64,000 nucleotides of DNA from Rhizobium sophoriradicis (GTDB lineage: Bacteria > Pseudomonadota > Alphaproteobacteria > Rhizobiales > Rhizobiaceae), in assembly GCF_003939025.1 (NCBI RefSeq), contig NZ_RQIH01000002.1:248001-312000 (forward strand), given 5' to 3'. The position numbers and the translations under genes are program-made. Below the pieces are notes generated by a model. It did not search any database, was not told where the DNA came from, and saw only the letters and a program-made list of their open reading frames with translations. This document shows, piece after piece, positions 34,038 to 44,472 of the stretch. Each line of letters opens with the position of its first letter. The first letter of the stretch is position 1.

Positions 34038-35237
34038 TCAGAGCGCCGGCCCGGTCGTGCTCCAGGGCGATTCGTAGAGCTCGTAGAGCGCCACCGCGGC
34101 GGCACCCTGCGCCCAGAAATCATCACTCGAATCGTCGAAGACGAGTTCGCTGACCCCCTTCAGCGAAGGCGGAATGGCGAGCGCATAGGCATCGCGCAGG
34201 CTGTTCAAAAAGGGTTCGCCAAGCGCCAGGCTCGACCCGACAAGAATGACCCGCGGCGGCGCAAACAGCGTGACGATATTGGCGATGGTCAATCCCACCG
34301 CTTCGCCGGCGCGAATGGCGGCGCTGATCAGCCGGTCGTCATCGGCCTTGATCAGCGCCTGGGCGTGGGTCATGCCGCGGCCGAGCCGGATTGCTTCGGC
34401 AAAACGCCCATCGGCCTGCTGTTCGCCGAGTATGGCGCTTTCGCCGGCCTGGCTGAACAGCCGCACGACGCCATTCGGCCCCATGCCGAGCACGAGATCG
34501 CCGAGATTGTGGCTGAGGCCGCCGGCACCACGAAACAGGCTGTTGCCGTGCAGAACGCCGAGACCCAGCGTCTGCTCCAATGAAATCAACACCATATCCT
34601 CGAGATCGCGCGCTTTGCCGAACCAGTGATGGCCGAGCGTGATGGCATGCGCGTCGCTTTCGACAATGGTCGGCGTTGCGAGCCGCGTCGACATCTCGGC
34701 GGCGAAATCGACATTGATGTCGCGGAAGATCGGGCTGCTTCTGATGTAGCCGGTGCGGTGCTCGATGACGCCGGGAAAGCCGAGGCAGACGCTGTCGACA
34801 TCTTCGAGCGATAGCCCGGCGTCGACGACGCAACGCCGCACACCATCCTCGACGAGATCGGCGATGACGCCGATTGGCTGCCGGTCGATGCGGATCGGCA
34901 GCGCGAGCTTCGACAGCACGTCGCCGCGGAAATTGGTCACGACGAAGACCATCCGGTTGGCGGCGATTTTGCCGCCGACCACTCGCGCGGCGTCGGGATT
35001 GAGCTCCAGCGCCACGCGTGGCCTGCCGCGCACCGCTTCGTTGCGGATATCGCCTTCGTGGCGCGGCAGAATAAGCCCGTCGTCGAGCAGCGAAGCGGTG
35101 ATGGCGGAAACCGTGGTGGTTGAGAGTTCGGTGCGTTCGCTGATCTCGATGCGCGAGATCGGCCCATGGCGCCGGACGGTATCAAGCACGTTCAAGCGAT
35201 TGATCGCGCGCATCAATTCTGGATCTGCGGTCTTCAT
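34038..35237 (-). CDS. ROK-family transcriptional regulator
   Basis: This 399-residue protein has an N-terminal winged helix (HGPISRIEISERTELSTTTV) and a C-terminal ROK domain (about residues 85-380) with the sugar-contacting ESDAHAITLGHHWFG. The usual ROK zinc motif (CxCGxxGC) is absent; at that place it reads GMGPNGVVRLF, so it may not bind zinc. As a ROK repressor it should respond to the sugar imported by the divergent transporter at 35437-39701 and also control the dehydrogenase and ThuA genes behind it. Confidence 0.9.
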   Translation of the reverse strand: MKTADPELMRAINRLNVLDTVRRHGPISRIEISERTELSTTTVSAITASLLDDGLILPRHEGDIRNEAVRGRPRVALELNPDAARVVGGKIAANRMVFVVTNFRGDVLSKLALPIRIDRQPIGVIADLVEDGVRRCVVDAGLSLEDVDSVCLGFPGVIEHRTGYIRSSPIFRDINVDFAAEMSTRLATPTIVESDAHAITLGHHWFGKARDLEDMVLISLEQTLGLGVLHGNSLFRGAGGLSHNLGDLVLGMGPNGVVRLFSQAGESAILGEQQADGRFAEAIRLGRGMTHAQALIKADDDRLISAAIRAGEAVGLTIANIVTLFAPPRVILVGSSLALGEPFLNSLRDAYALAIPPSLKGVSELVFDDSSDDFWAQGAAAVALYELYESPWSTTGPAL

Positions 35238-35436
35238 GAAAAACTAGCCGGCATCGTTCGTTGGGCGGAAGCCAATATTTTTAACGGGTTACGAAATAAA
35301 TAGCAGGCAATCCCACGAGCCTGTCAAGCGCATTTGGTAAAAATAGCGCCTATTGGGTTGACATCCGACGAAAGCTCCGTTGAATTAATCCGCATAGGGG
35401 AAAAATTATGAGGATAGGTCCCCTGGGAGGAAAATC

Positions 35437-36741
35437 ATGAAGTTCATGCTGAAGAACGCAGCATTCGGCGGCAGGCGTTTCGTATCCATGGCCGCGGCAG
35501 CCGGCATGCTGCTGGCGGGAGCAGGCGCTGCCTCGGCGACCACGGTGGTCAAATGGCTGCATCTCGAGCTCGACCCGAAAAATGTTGCGGCCTGGGAAGA
35601 CATCGTCAAGAAATACGAAGCCCAGCATCCCGACGTCGACATCCAGATGCAGTTCCTCGAAAACGAGGCGTTCAAGGCCAAACTTCCGACGCTGTTGCAG
35701 TCCGACGACGTGCCGGATTTCTTCTATAGCTGGGGCGGCGGAGTGTTAAAGCAGCAGTCCGAGACCGGCGCTCTGCAAAATGTGACGGCAGCCCTCGACG
35801 CCGATGGCGGCAAACTGCGCAAGGCTTATACGCCGGCATCGGTCAAAGGCCTGACTTTCGAGGGCAAGACCTGGGCTATCCCCTATAAGGTCGGCCTGGT
35901 CAGCTTCTTCTACAATAAGGCGCTGTTTGCCAAGGCAGGCGTCAAGGCCGAGGACATCAAGAGCTGGGCTGATTTTCTCGACACGGTGAAGAAGATCAAG
36001 GCGGCCGGTATCGTCCCGATTGCCGGCGGCGGCGGTGAGAAATGGCCGATCCATTTCTATTGGAGCTATCTCGTCATGCGCGAGGGTGGCCAGAAGGTCT
36101 TCGACGCGGCCAAGAACGGTGAAGGTGAAGGCTTCCTCGATCCCGCTATCATCAAGGCCGGCGACGATCTCGCCGAACTCGGCAAGCTCGAACCGTTCCA
36201 GCCCGGCTATCTCGGCGCCACCTGGCCGCAGACGCTCGGCGTTTTTGGTGACGGCAAGGCTGCGATGATCCTCGGCTTCGAAAACACCGAAGCTAACCAG
36301 CGCAAGAATGCCGGTGACGGTAAGGGGCTAGCGACCGACAATATCGGCCGTTTTGCCTTCCCGGCGGTCGAGGGCGGCGCCGGCAAGCCGACCGATACGC
36401 TCGGCGGTTTGAACGGCTGGGCCGTCACCAAGAAGGCGTCCAAGGAAGCGATCGACTTCCTCGCATTCCTGACGAACGCGGAGAATGAGCGGGCAATGGC
36501 CAAGGCCGGCATGCTTCTGCCGGTTGCCGTCGGCGCCGGCGACGGTGTCACAAGCCCGCTGCTCGCCGAATCGGCCAAGCAGCTTGCGGGTTCGACCTGG
36601 CATCAGAACTTCTTCGACCAGGATCTCGGCGCCGCCGTCGGCCGCGTCGTCAACGACGTCTCGGTGGAAATCGTCTCTGGCCAGATGAATTCCAAGGACG
36701 GCGCCCAGATGATCCAGGACGCTTTCGAACTGGAACAATAA
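35437..36741 (+). CDS. Sugar-binding protein of MalEFGK-type ABC transporter
   Basis: This 434-residue protein has a signal peptide that ends near AGAGAASA and the family-1 solute-binding pattern (VVKWLHLELDPKNVAAWED, LPTLLQSDDVPDFFYSWGGG, WAIPYKVGLVSFFYNKALFAKAG). It captures a di- or oligosaccharide or glycoside in the periplasm. GGGAGGAAAATC precedes the ATG. It is the first gene of the operon divergent from the ROK regulator; a TTGACA at 35358-35363 could be the -35 element, but the -10 is weak. Confidence 0.92.
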   Translation: MKFMLKNAAFGGRRFVSMAAAAGMLLAGAGAASATTVVKWLHLELDPKNVAAWEDIVKKYEAQHPDVDIQMQFLENEAFKAKLPTLLQSDDVPDFFYSWGGGVLKQQSETGALQNVTAALDADGGKLRKAYTPASVKGLTFEGKTWAIPYKVGLVSFFYNKALFAKAGVKAEDIKSWADFLDTVKKIKAAGIVPIAGGGGEKWPIHFYWSYLVMREGGQKVFDAAKNGEGEGFLDPAIIKAGDDLAELGKLEPFQPGYLGATWPQTLGVFGDGKAAMILGFENTEANQRKNAGDGKGLATDNIGRFAFPAVEGGAGKPTDTLGGLNGWAVTKKASKEAIDFLAFLTNAENERAMAKAGMLLPVAVGAGDGVTSPLLAESAKQLAGSTWHQNFFDQDLGAAVGRVVNDVSVEIVSGQMNSKDGAQMIQDAFELEQ

Positions 36742-36824
36742 CCAGCGCCCGCAGAGCCTTCCCGGCGCTCCTGCCAAAAGCGGCGGAGCGCCGGCATTGC
36801 TGCCGACGAACGAAAGCAGGATCC

Positions 36825-37763
36825 ATGGCCAATATTTCAGTCCCCTCGATGACATCGGCTGCAAGGCCGGCCCGACGAGCCGCAAACCGGAAAAGCTCGG
36901 TCGCTCACGACCGGCTGGCCGTGCTATTGCTCTTCCTGCCGCCGGCGCTGCTGCTGTTCACGCTCTTCGTCATCATGCCGATGGGCGAGGCGGCCTGGTA
37001 CAGCCTCTATAAATGGAATGGCTACGGCACGCCGACCGAGTTCATCGCCCTGCGCAATTTCCAGGTCCTGTTCAGAAATGCGGCATTTACCCAGGCACTG
37101 GTCAATAACGGCCTGATCATCGTCATCTCGATCTGCATCCAGGTGCCGCTCGCCATCTGGCTTGCCACCATGCTCGCCCACCGCATTCCCGGTGTCGTCG
37201 GCTACCGGCTGATCTTCTTCCTGCCCTATGTTCTGGCGGATGTCGCCGCCGGCCTGATCTGGCGCTTCGTCTATGACGGCGATTACGGCCTGTTTGCCGC
37301 CATTTCCAACTTCTTCGGCTTCGCCAACCCCTATGTGCTCGCCGACAAGGACGTGGCGATCTATGCCGTGCTCGGGGTCGTCGTGTGGAAGTATTTCGGC
37401 TTTCACATGATGCTGTTCATCGCCGGCCTGCAATCGGTCGACAAGAGCGTGCTTGAGGCGGCCGAGATCGACGGCGCCACCGGCTGGCAGAAATTCCGTT
37501 ACGTCACCTTGCCGCTGCTCGGCTCGACCTTGCGCCTGTCGATCTTCTTTGCCGTCGTCGGCTCGCTGCAGCTCTTCGACATGATCATGCCGCTGACCGG
37601 CGGAGGACCGTCCAACTCCACCCAGACGATGGTCACCTTCCTCTACACCTATGGCGTCATGCGCATGCAGGTCGGTCTCGGCAGCGCCGTCGGCGTCGTG
37701 CTCTTCATCATCTGCGTGACGCTCGCCTTCGGTTACAAAAGGATCTTCATGCGCCATGACTGA
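36825..37763 (+). CDS. Sugar ABC permease (MalF-like)
   Basis: This 312-residue inner-membrane protein has six spans with the first starting near residue 30 (LLLFLPPALLLFTLFVIMP). The ATPase-contacting EAA loop reads EAAEIDGATGWQKFRYVTLPLL. It is the usual partner of the next permease. Its last eight bases overlap the start of that gene. Confidence 0.92.
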   Translation: MANISVPSMTSAARPARRAANRKSSVAHDRLAVLLLFLPPALLLFTLFVIMPMGEAAWYSLYKWNGYGTPTEFIALRNFQVLFRNAAFTQALVNNGLIIVISICIQVPLAIWLATMLAHRIPGVVGYRLIFFLPYVLADVAAGLIWRFVYDGDYGLFAAISNFFGFANPYVLADKDVAIYAVLGVVVWKYFGFHMMLFIAGLQSVDKSVLEAAEIDGATGWQKFRYVTLPLLGSTLRLSIFFAVVGSLQLFDMIMPLTGGGPSNSTQTMVTFLYTYGVMRMQVGLGSAVGVVLFIICVTLAFGYKRIFMRHD

Positions 37764-38604
37764 TATGAGCTCTTCCATCCGCATGCGCACATCGACCCGC
37801 ATCTACCTCTACGTGTCGCTGAGCCTGATTGCCGCCATCGTGCTGATCCCGCTGCTGACGACAGCGCTTGGCGGCTTCAAGACGCTGGGCGACCTGCGCA
37901 CCAATCCATTCGGCCTGCCGACCGAATGGCAGTGGACGAACTACACCGATATCCTCTTCGGCGAGCGTTACTGGCTGCAGATCGGCAATTCGCTTGTCAT
38001 TGCAGCGCTCACCGTGCTGCTGACGCTGATCGTCTCGTCGATGGCGGCCTTTGCCTTTGCCCATGTCCGTTTCTTCGGCTCGTCCTTCCTGCTCAATTAT
38101 TTCCTGCTCGGCCTGATGTTTCCGGCGGCGACCGCGATCCTGCCGCTCTTCATCCGCATTCGCGATCTCGGCTTGCTGAACACCTATTGGGGCGTGGTGC
38201 TGCCGCAGGTGGCCTTCGGCCTCGGCATGAGCATCCTCTTGTTCCGCAATTATTTCCGCAATCTGCCGGAGGAGTTATTTCAGGCGGCCTTCGTCGACGG
38301 CTGCGGTTATCTCCGGTTCTTCTGGCATATCTCGCTGCCGCTTTCGCGGCCGATCGTCGCCACCGTCAGCATCATTTCCTTCGTCGGCAGCTGGAACAGC
38401 TACATCTTGCCGCTGATCATGCTGAACTCGGAATCGAAATATCCCTGGCCACTCGGCATCATGGTCTATCGCGGCGAATACGGCACGGAATGGCAGCTGG
38501 TGCTGGCCTTCATCACGCTGACCATCCTTCCCACCATCATCGTCTTTTTCGTCGCCCAGCGGCACATCATCGCCGGCCTGACCGCAGGCGCCGTCAAGTC
38601 CTGA
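37756..38604 (+). CDS. Sugar ABC permease (MalG-like)
   Basis: This 282-residue protein has six predicted spans. Its EAA-type loop begins [21 protein letters not shown], and the C-terminus is short and basic ([14 protein letters not shown]), as in MalG relatives. Together with the 36825 permease it forms the translocation channel. The 8-base overlap with the upstream gene indicates coupling. Confidence 0.92.
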   Translation: MTDMSSSIRMRTSTRIYLYVSLSLIAAIVLIPLLTTALGGFKTLGDLRTNPFGLPTEWQWTNYTDILFGERYWLQIGNSLVIAALTVLLTLIVSSMAAFAFAHVRFFGSSFLLNYFLLGLMFPAATAILPLFIRIRDLGLLNTYWGVVLPQVAFGLGMSILLFRNYFRNLPEELFQAAFVDGCGYLRFFWHISLPLSRPIVATVSIISFVGSWNSYILPLIMLNSESKYPWPLGIMVYRGEYGTEWQLVLAFITLTILPTIIVFFVAQRHIIAGLTAGAVKS

Positions 38605-38627
38605 GCCGAACCATTGGAGTTGCAATC

Positions 38628-39701
38628 ATGGCATCCGTTTCACTGCACGATGTAAGCAAGGCCTATGGCGCCGTCGACGTCATCCACGGCATTTCGCTTC
38701 ATATCGAAGATGGCGAATTCGTTGCCCTGGTCGGGCCGTCCGGCTGCGGAAAATCGACGCTGTTGCGGATGATCGCCGGCCTGGAAGAGATCACCGACGG
38801 CGAGATCGCGATCGGCGGCAATGTCGTCAACGGCATGACGCCGCGCGAGCGCAATATCGCCATGGTCTTCCAGTCCTACGCGCTCTATCCGCATATGACC
38901 GTCGCCGAAAACATGGGCTTCAACCTGAAGCTTGCCGGCGTTCAGAAGCCTGAGATCGAGGCCCGCGTTGCTGAAGCCGCCCGCATGCTCGATCTCGCCC
39001 AGTTGCTCGACCGCAAGCCGGCCCAGCTTTCCGGCGGTCAGCGCCAGCGTGTCGCCATGGGCCGCGCCATCGTGCGCAATCCGGCCGTCTTCCTGTTTGA
39101 TGAGCCGCTCTCCAACCTCGATGCTAAACTCCGCGTGCAGATGCGTTCGGAGATCAAGACGCTGCACCAGAAGGTGAAGACCACCTCAATCTATGTCACC
39201 CACGACCAGATCGAGGCGATGACGCTCGCTGACCGCATCGTCGTGCTCAACCAGGGCAGGGTGGAGCAGTCGGGGACGCCGCTCGAGCTTTACAAAAAGC
39301 CGGCCAACCTCTTCGTCGCCGCCTTCATCGGCTCGCCGGCGATGAACATGCTCGACGGCACCGTCGACGGTGAAAATGGCGCACCCGCCGCCCGCCTCGA
39401 AGACGGCACGGCGATCCGCCTTGCGCCCGACCGCAGGGTCAGACCCGGCCAGGCCATCACCATCGGCCTGCGCCCCGAACATCTCGTTCCCGGCCTGTCA
39501 GCCGGCACGCCGCTCGCCGGCCGCACCATGCTGGTGGAACCGACAGGCGCCCAGACCCATGTGGTCTTCGATCTCGCCGGCCAGCAGGTGACCGCAATTG
39601 TCGACGGCGAATATCCTGCCCGCTACGGCGCCGTCTTCGAGGCAAGCATCGCCAGCGACCAGGTGCATGTCTTTGATCGCGGCAGCGGGATGGCGCTGTA
39701 A
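38628..39701 (+). CDS. Sugar ABC ATPase (MalK/UgpC-like)
   Basis: This 357-residue protein has Walker [11 protein letters not shown]-loop [10 protein letters not shown], signature [13 protein letters not shown], Walker [13 protein letters not shown] and the C-terminal TOBE/regulatory domain after residue 235 (IGLRPEHL). TTGGAGTTGCAATC precedes the ATG at 38628. The open frame extends far upstream, but there it only overlaps the permease gene. Last gene of the operon, followed by an inverted-repeat element. Confidence 0.95.
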   Translation: MASVSLHDVSKAYGAVDVIHGISLHIEDGEFVALVGPSGCGKSTLLRMIAGLEEITDGEIAIGGNVVNGMTPRERNIAMVFQSYALYPHMTVAENMGFNLKLAGVQKPEIEARVAEAARMLDLAQLLDRKPAQLSGGQRQRVAMGRAIVRNPAVFLFDEPLSNLDAKLRVQMRSEIKTLHQKVKTTSIYVTHDQIEAMTLADRIVVLNQGRVEQSGTPLELYKKPANLFVAAFIGSPAMNMLDGTVDGENGAPAARLEDGTAIRLAPDRRVRPGQAITIGLRPEHLVPGLSAGTPLAGRTMLVEPTGAQTHVVFDLAGQQVTAIVDGEYPARYGAVFEASIASDQVHVFDRGSGMAL

Positions 39702-39743
39702 ACGCGGTTAAGTCTGCTGGGGAACGGAGAGGGTGCGGCGCAT

Positions 39744-39966
39744 CCTCTTCTCCCCTCGGGGAGAAGGTGCCGGCAGGCGGATGAGGGGGCGGCACCCCCT
39801 CACGTAAATTCTATTCCGGCTCGCCGACGGAAATGTTGTGCCCAGCACCCCGAGCATGGTCGAGATGAGCCGGACGGTCGAAGCCCGCAGAGGGGTGAAG
39901 GAGAGACCGGCAATGCCGGCCCCCTCATCCGCCCTACGGGCACCTTCTCCCCGAGGGGAGAAGAGG
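39744..39966. repeat. Inverted repeat of a dispersed GGGGAGAAGGTGCC element
   Basis: The left arm 39744-39789 and right arm 39920-39966 are near-perfect complements of about 46 bases, 130 bases apart. Within each arm CTTCTCCCC-GAGGGGAGAAG-type sequence makes a second hairpin. The GGGGAGAAGGTGCCGGCAGG core recurs at 48171. The element occupies the roughly 310-base gap between convergent ABC ATPase and kdgD genes and could end transcription on both strands. Confidence 0.85.
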
Positions 39967-40011
39967 AATCGAGAGGGCGCGGCAGATACTCCTGCTGTCC
40001 TCCGTCGACGA

Positions 40012-40944
<933 letters not shown>

Positions 40945-40974
40945 CTATTCCTTAGGTGTTGAAAATCGGCGGCG

Positions 40975-41949
40975 TCAGGCGCTCTCGAGCACTTGCAGAA
41001 GCGCTGCGATATAGCCGTAGCAGAAGGCGAATGCGGTGGCGGACGGATCCTTGCCGCTGACGGTCGGCACATGGTCGGGCATCAGCATGTATTTGAAGCC
41101 GACTTCCTTGTAGATCCTGGCCGAGCGGACCATGTCCATGTCGCCTTCGTCGGGGAAGGTCTCCATGAAGGAAAGCTTGCCGCCGCGAATATTGCGGAAG
41201 TGGACGTTGAAGATCTTGCCGCGCTGGCCGAACCAGCGAATGACGTCGTCGATCTCCTCGCCGGGATTTTCGAGCATCTCGCCGATCGATCCCTGGCAGA
41301 AATTCAGGCCGTGATACGGGTTCTCGCGCATCTGCACGAACTTCTTCAGCCCTTCCACCGTGCCCAGCACCCGCGTGACGCCGCGATAGCCGGGCGGTGT
41401 ATAGGGATCGTGCGGATGGCAGGCGAGCCTGACGCGACTGCTTTCCGCAACCGGCACAACGCGTTCCAGGAAATAGTCGATCCGCTCCCAGTTTTCGTCT
41501 TCGGAAAGCACGCCGGCAAGACCGGGTGCTGCCTGCTGATCGGTCTTGTCCCAGCGGAAGCTGGCATTCATCGAGCCGCCGCGCCCAGGCTCATCCGGGG
41601 TGCGGGGAATGCCGATCAGGTTGAGATTGTATTTCACCGCCGGAATGCCCGCCTTCGCGACATTCTCGATCATTGTGCAGACCGCATCGATCTGCCGGTC
41701 GCGCTCGGGACCGGCGAGCAGAATATCGGGGTAAGAGGCCTTCTCGATCGGCTGCGAGGGCAGGGGCAGCTGGATCATGTCGAGGATCAGGCCGAAGCTT
41801 TCGACCTTGTCGCGATGGCGCTCGATGTCGGCAAGCGTCCAGCTGCTCGGCTTGCCCGGCGGATCGGCGCTGATATGCTTGACGCCCAGTTGCGCGAAGA
41901 TGCGATAATCGTCGTCATCCCGCGCCGCCACCTGTGTTCCCAAATACAT
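40975..41949 (-). CDS. uxuA: Mannonate dehydratase-family enzyme (UxuA-like)
   Basis: This 324-residue TIM-barrel protein starts at ATG 41949 behind GAGGGTCTCTA. UxuA-type metal and substrate residues are visible in LACHPHDPYTPP, NFCQGSIGEM, NVHFRNIRGG and LMPDHVPTV. UxuA turns D-mannonate into 2-keto-3-deoxygluconate. The protein is about 70 residues shorter than E. coli UxuA, as in the compact subfamily, so a related sugar acid is possible. Its promoter region carries a perfect TGTCATATGACA palindrome. Confidence 0.82.
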   Translation of the reverse strand: MYLGTQVAARDDDDYRIFAQLGVKHISADPPGKPSSWTLADIERHRDKVESFGLILDMIQLPLPSQPIEKASYPDILLAGPERDRQIDAVCTMIENVAKAGIPAVKYNLNLIGIPRTPDEPGRGGSMNASFRWDKTDQQAAPGLAGVLSEDENWERIDYFLERVVPVAESSRVRLACHPHDPYTPPGYRGVTRVLGTVEGLKKFVQMRENPYHGLNFCQGSIGEMLENPGEEIDDVIRWFGQRGKIFNVHFRNIRGGKLSFMETFPDEGDMDMVRSARIYKEVGFKYMLMPDHVPTVSGKDPSATAFAFCYGYIAALLQVLESA

Positions 41950-41973
41950 TAGAGACCCTCTCGAATTCAACAA

Positions 41974-41992
41974 TGTCATATGACATAATATG
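41974..41992. promoter_or_regulatory. GntR operator candidate in front of uxuA-kdgD
   Basis: TGTCATATGACA (41974-41985) is a perfect 12-bp palindrome overlapped by GACATAATATG (41982-41992). The second motif is shared with the palindrome at 42816. It lies 25-43 bases before the uxuA start. Confidence 0.65.
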
Positions 41993-42013
41993 AATCTGGG
42001 AGGGTGTCGAGCC

Positions 42014-42724
42014 CTATTGCTGCTCCGCGAGCATTCGATAGCGCCTTTGGCTCGCCATCAAATGGGCGCGCATCGCTTGGCGGGCGCGGTCCGGATCCTG
42101 ATCGGCGATCGCCGACAGGATCTCCACATGTTCGGCATGGACCTTTTGCAGATAGTCGCGGTCATTGGCTTCGGGCAGGGTCGGGAACTGCCCGCGCGGG
42201 ATGGCGCGGGGGCCGAAATGGCGCAGCACGTCGACATAGAATCGATTGTTGGTGGCCGCGGCGATCGCCATGTGAAAGGCATAGTCCGCCTCGACGGTTT
42301 GCTGTCCGCTCTCGATCAGTTGCGCCATTTTGCGATTGGCCTCGCGGATCGCGGCCTCCTGCTCGGCGGTGCGGCGATAGGCGGCAATCGCCGCCGCTTC
42401 GCCCTCGGTCGCCATGCGAAACTCCAGCAATTCCAAGGTTTCCGGAATGCTTTTGATTTCCACCGGCGTCAACGACATCGCCGAATGGACCTTCGGATCC
42501 GCGACGAAAACGCCTTTGCCCTGGATCGGCCGGACGAAACCGGCAGCCCTCAGATCGGCGATGGCCTCGCGCACGACGGTGCGGCTGACGCCGAAGGTCG
42601 ATTCGAGCTGCGGTTCGGTCGGCAGTTGGTCGCCGACACGCAATTTCCCCGTCTCGATTTGTGCCCGCAGCTGATCGATGACCTGCTGCGCCAGTCTTTG
42701 CCGCCCACGGCCGAGTGTCGTCAT
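42014..42724 (-). CDS. FadR-subfamily GntR regulator
   Basis: This 236-residue protein has an N-terminal winged helix (LPTEPQLESTFGVSRTVVREAI) and an all-helical FCD ligand domain with metal-binding residues in ADYAFHMAIAAATNN and HAEHVEILSAI. Regulators of this subfamily (UxuR, ExuR, LgoR and GarR-like) often control sugar-acid genes. It lies between uxuA-kdgD and a divergent dipeptide-type transporter. Related palindromes occur in both promoter regions, so it probably controls both units. Confidence 0.92.
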   Translation of the reverse strand: MTTLGRGRQRLAQQVIDQLRAQIETGKLRVGDQLPTEPQLESTFGVSRTVVREAIADLRAAGFVRPIQGKGVFVADPKVHSAMSLTPVEIKSIPETLELLEFRMATEGEAAAIAAYRRTAEQEAAIREANRKMAQLIESGQQTVEADYAFHMAIAAATNNRFYVDVLRHFGPRAIPRGQFPTLPEANDRDYLQKVHAEHVEILSAIADQDPDRARQAMRAHLMASQRRYRMLAEQQ

Positions 42725-42815
42725 TTCCTATTCCCCAGTTCCTTCGCCTCAAGTCTTCCGCACGGCTCTTGCAAATCGTTTTGGACTTCGCTAAATCATA
42801 ATACGACATACGGAC

Positions 42816-42828
42816 GACATAATATGTC
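42816..42828. promoter_or_regulatory. GntR operator candidate in front of the dipeptide-type ABC operon
   Basis: GACATAATATGTC is a 13-base palindrome centred on one unpaired A, located 29-41 bases before the ATG at 42857 in the divergent gap with the gntR gene. A degenerate CATAATACGACATA is found 20 bases further upstream. Confidence 0.65.
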
Positions 42829-42856
42829 TCTTATAGTAATTCAGGGAGGAGTGACA

Positions 42857-44452
42857 ATGAAGCATTTTTCTAAAGGCCTGTTCGTCGGCGCCGTCTTCGG
42901 TGCTCTGACGATCGCTGCGCCGCTCTCATACGCCGCCACGCCCAAGGACCAGCTGGTGATCGGAACATCATTGGCGCAGGTTCTGTCGCTCGATCCGCAT
43001 CAGGCGACCGAGGGCAAGGCGGTCGAGATCATGTCGAACCTTTATGACCGGCTGGTCAACAGCACGCCTGATGGCAAGATCGTGCCGCAGCTCGCCGAAA
43101 GCTGGAAGGTCGACGACAAGGGCATCACCTTCACGCTGCGCCAGGCAAATTTCGCCTCCGGCAATCCTGTCACGGCAAAGGATGTCGTCTATTCGCTGGG
43201 GCGGCTGTTGAAGCTCGACCAGGCGGCCGCCGCCAACCTTAAGCGCATCGGTTATGACAAGAGCAATGTCGACAAGCTTGTCACGGCGGTCGACGACAAG
43301 ACCGTTCGCATCGATTTTTCCGGGCAGGTGACGGCGGAAATGCTGCTCTACCGGCTTGCGGCATCGACCACCAGCGTCGTCGACAGCGTCGAAGTGCAGA
43401 AGCATGTCACCGACAACGACTGGGGAAACGCCTGGATGCGCACGCACTCGGCCGGCTCCGGTCCGTTCACCCTGAACCGCTGGTCTCCTAACGAACTCGT
43501 GATCCTCGACGCCAACAAGGATTATGTCACCGGTGCTCCGAAGATGAAGCGCGTCATCGTCCGCCATGTTCCGGAAAGCCAGGTCGAGCGGCTGATGCTG
43601 GAGCGAGGCGACATCGATATCGCCAGCGCGCTGACCGCAGCCGATCTCGCGACCTTCAAGGACAAAAAGGGCTTTACCATTCAGCGCATCCCGACAGGCG
43701 GCTTCTACGTGCTGTCGATGAATGCCGGCAACCAGTATCTCTCCAACCCGAAGGTCCGCGAGGCGATCGCCTACGGCATCGATTACAAGGGCATCGAGAA
43801 GACCATCATGGGTCCTTACGGGCGGGCGAGAACCGTTCCCGTGCCAGAGAATTTCGAATCTGCGATCCCGAGCCCCGATTGGCATCTCGACGTCGAGAAG
43901 TCCAAGCAGCTGCTGGCTGAGGCAGGCTACAAGGACGGCTTCTCGCTGACGCTGAAGACGATCGCGCAGACGCCGCGCATCGATCTTGCCACCGCCATCC
44001 AGGCATCGCTTGCCCAGGTCGGCATCAAGGTCGATATCCAGCAAGGCAACGGCTCGGAAATCATCGCCGCCCACCGCGCCCGGGATTTCGACCTGCTGAT
44101 CCCGCAGACCAGCGCCTACATGCCGAATGTGCTCGGATCGATGGAGCAGTTCTCGTCGAACCCGGACAATTCGAAGGAAGCCAACAATGCCGGCAACTTC
44201 GTCTGGCGCTCGGCCTGGGACATTCCGGAACTGACGGCTTTGACGGCCAAGGCTTCGATGGAGCCGGACGCGACGAAGCGCGGCGAGCTCTATGTTCAGA
44301 TGCAGAACATGTTCGTCGAGCAGAAGCCGGCGGTGCTGCCGATGTTCGAGCGCTTCGAGCCGATCGTCCTGTCGAGCAAGGTTGAGGGATATGTCGGGCA
44401 CCCGACCCAGCTGACGCGGCTTGAGGGCGTCACGAAGTCCGAAACCCAGTAA
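42857..44452 (+). CDS. Dipeptide/oligosaccharide-type ABC substrate-binding protein (SBP family 5)
   Basis: GGGAGGAGTGACA precedes the ATG at 42857; 531 residues. A signal peptide ends near LSYAATPKD. SBP_bac_5 features follow: LSLDPHQATEGKAVEIMSNLYDRL, LAESWKVDDKGITFTLR and PKVREAIAYGIDYK. The family was named for peptides but many members bind oligosaccharides, uronides or opines. The neighbouring uronate genes and the shared GntR-type palindrome favour a sugar-acid ligand; this is inference. Confidence 0.92.
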   Translation: MKHFSKGLFVGAVFGALTIAAPLSYAATPKDQLVIGTSLAQVLSLDPHQATEGKAVEIMSNLYDRLVNSTPDGKIVPQLAESWKVDDKGITFTLRQANFASGNPVTAKDVVYSLGRLLKLDQAAAANLKRIGYDKSNVDKLVTAVDDKTVRIDFSGQVTAEMLLYRLAASTTSVVDSVEVQKHVTDNDWGNAWMRTHSAGSGPFTLNRWSPNELVILDANKDYVTGAPKMKRVIVRHVPESQVERLMLERGDIDIASALTAADLATFKDKKGFTIQRIPTGGFYVLSMNAGNQYLSNPKVREAIAYGIDYKGIEKTIMGPYGRARTVPVPENFESAIPSPDWHLDVEKSKQLLAEAGYKDGFSLTLKTIAQTPRIDLATAIQASLAQVGIKVDIQQGNGSEIIAAHRARDFDLLIPQTSAYMPNVLGSMEQFSSNPDNSKEANNAGNFVWRSAWDIPELTALTAKASMEPDATKRGELYVQMQNMFVEQKPAVLPMFERFEPIVLSSKVEGYVGHPTQLTRLEGVTKSETQ

Positions 44453-44472
44453 TACTCCCGAGGCAGCCGATC

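Noticed and set aside
42968..44401. 477-codon open frame antisense to the SBP family 5 gene
   Set aside because: The plus-strand protein has signal peptide and family motifs; the antisense frame has none.
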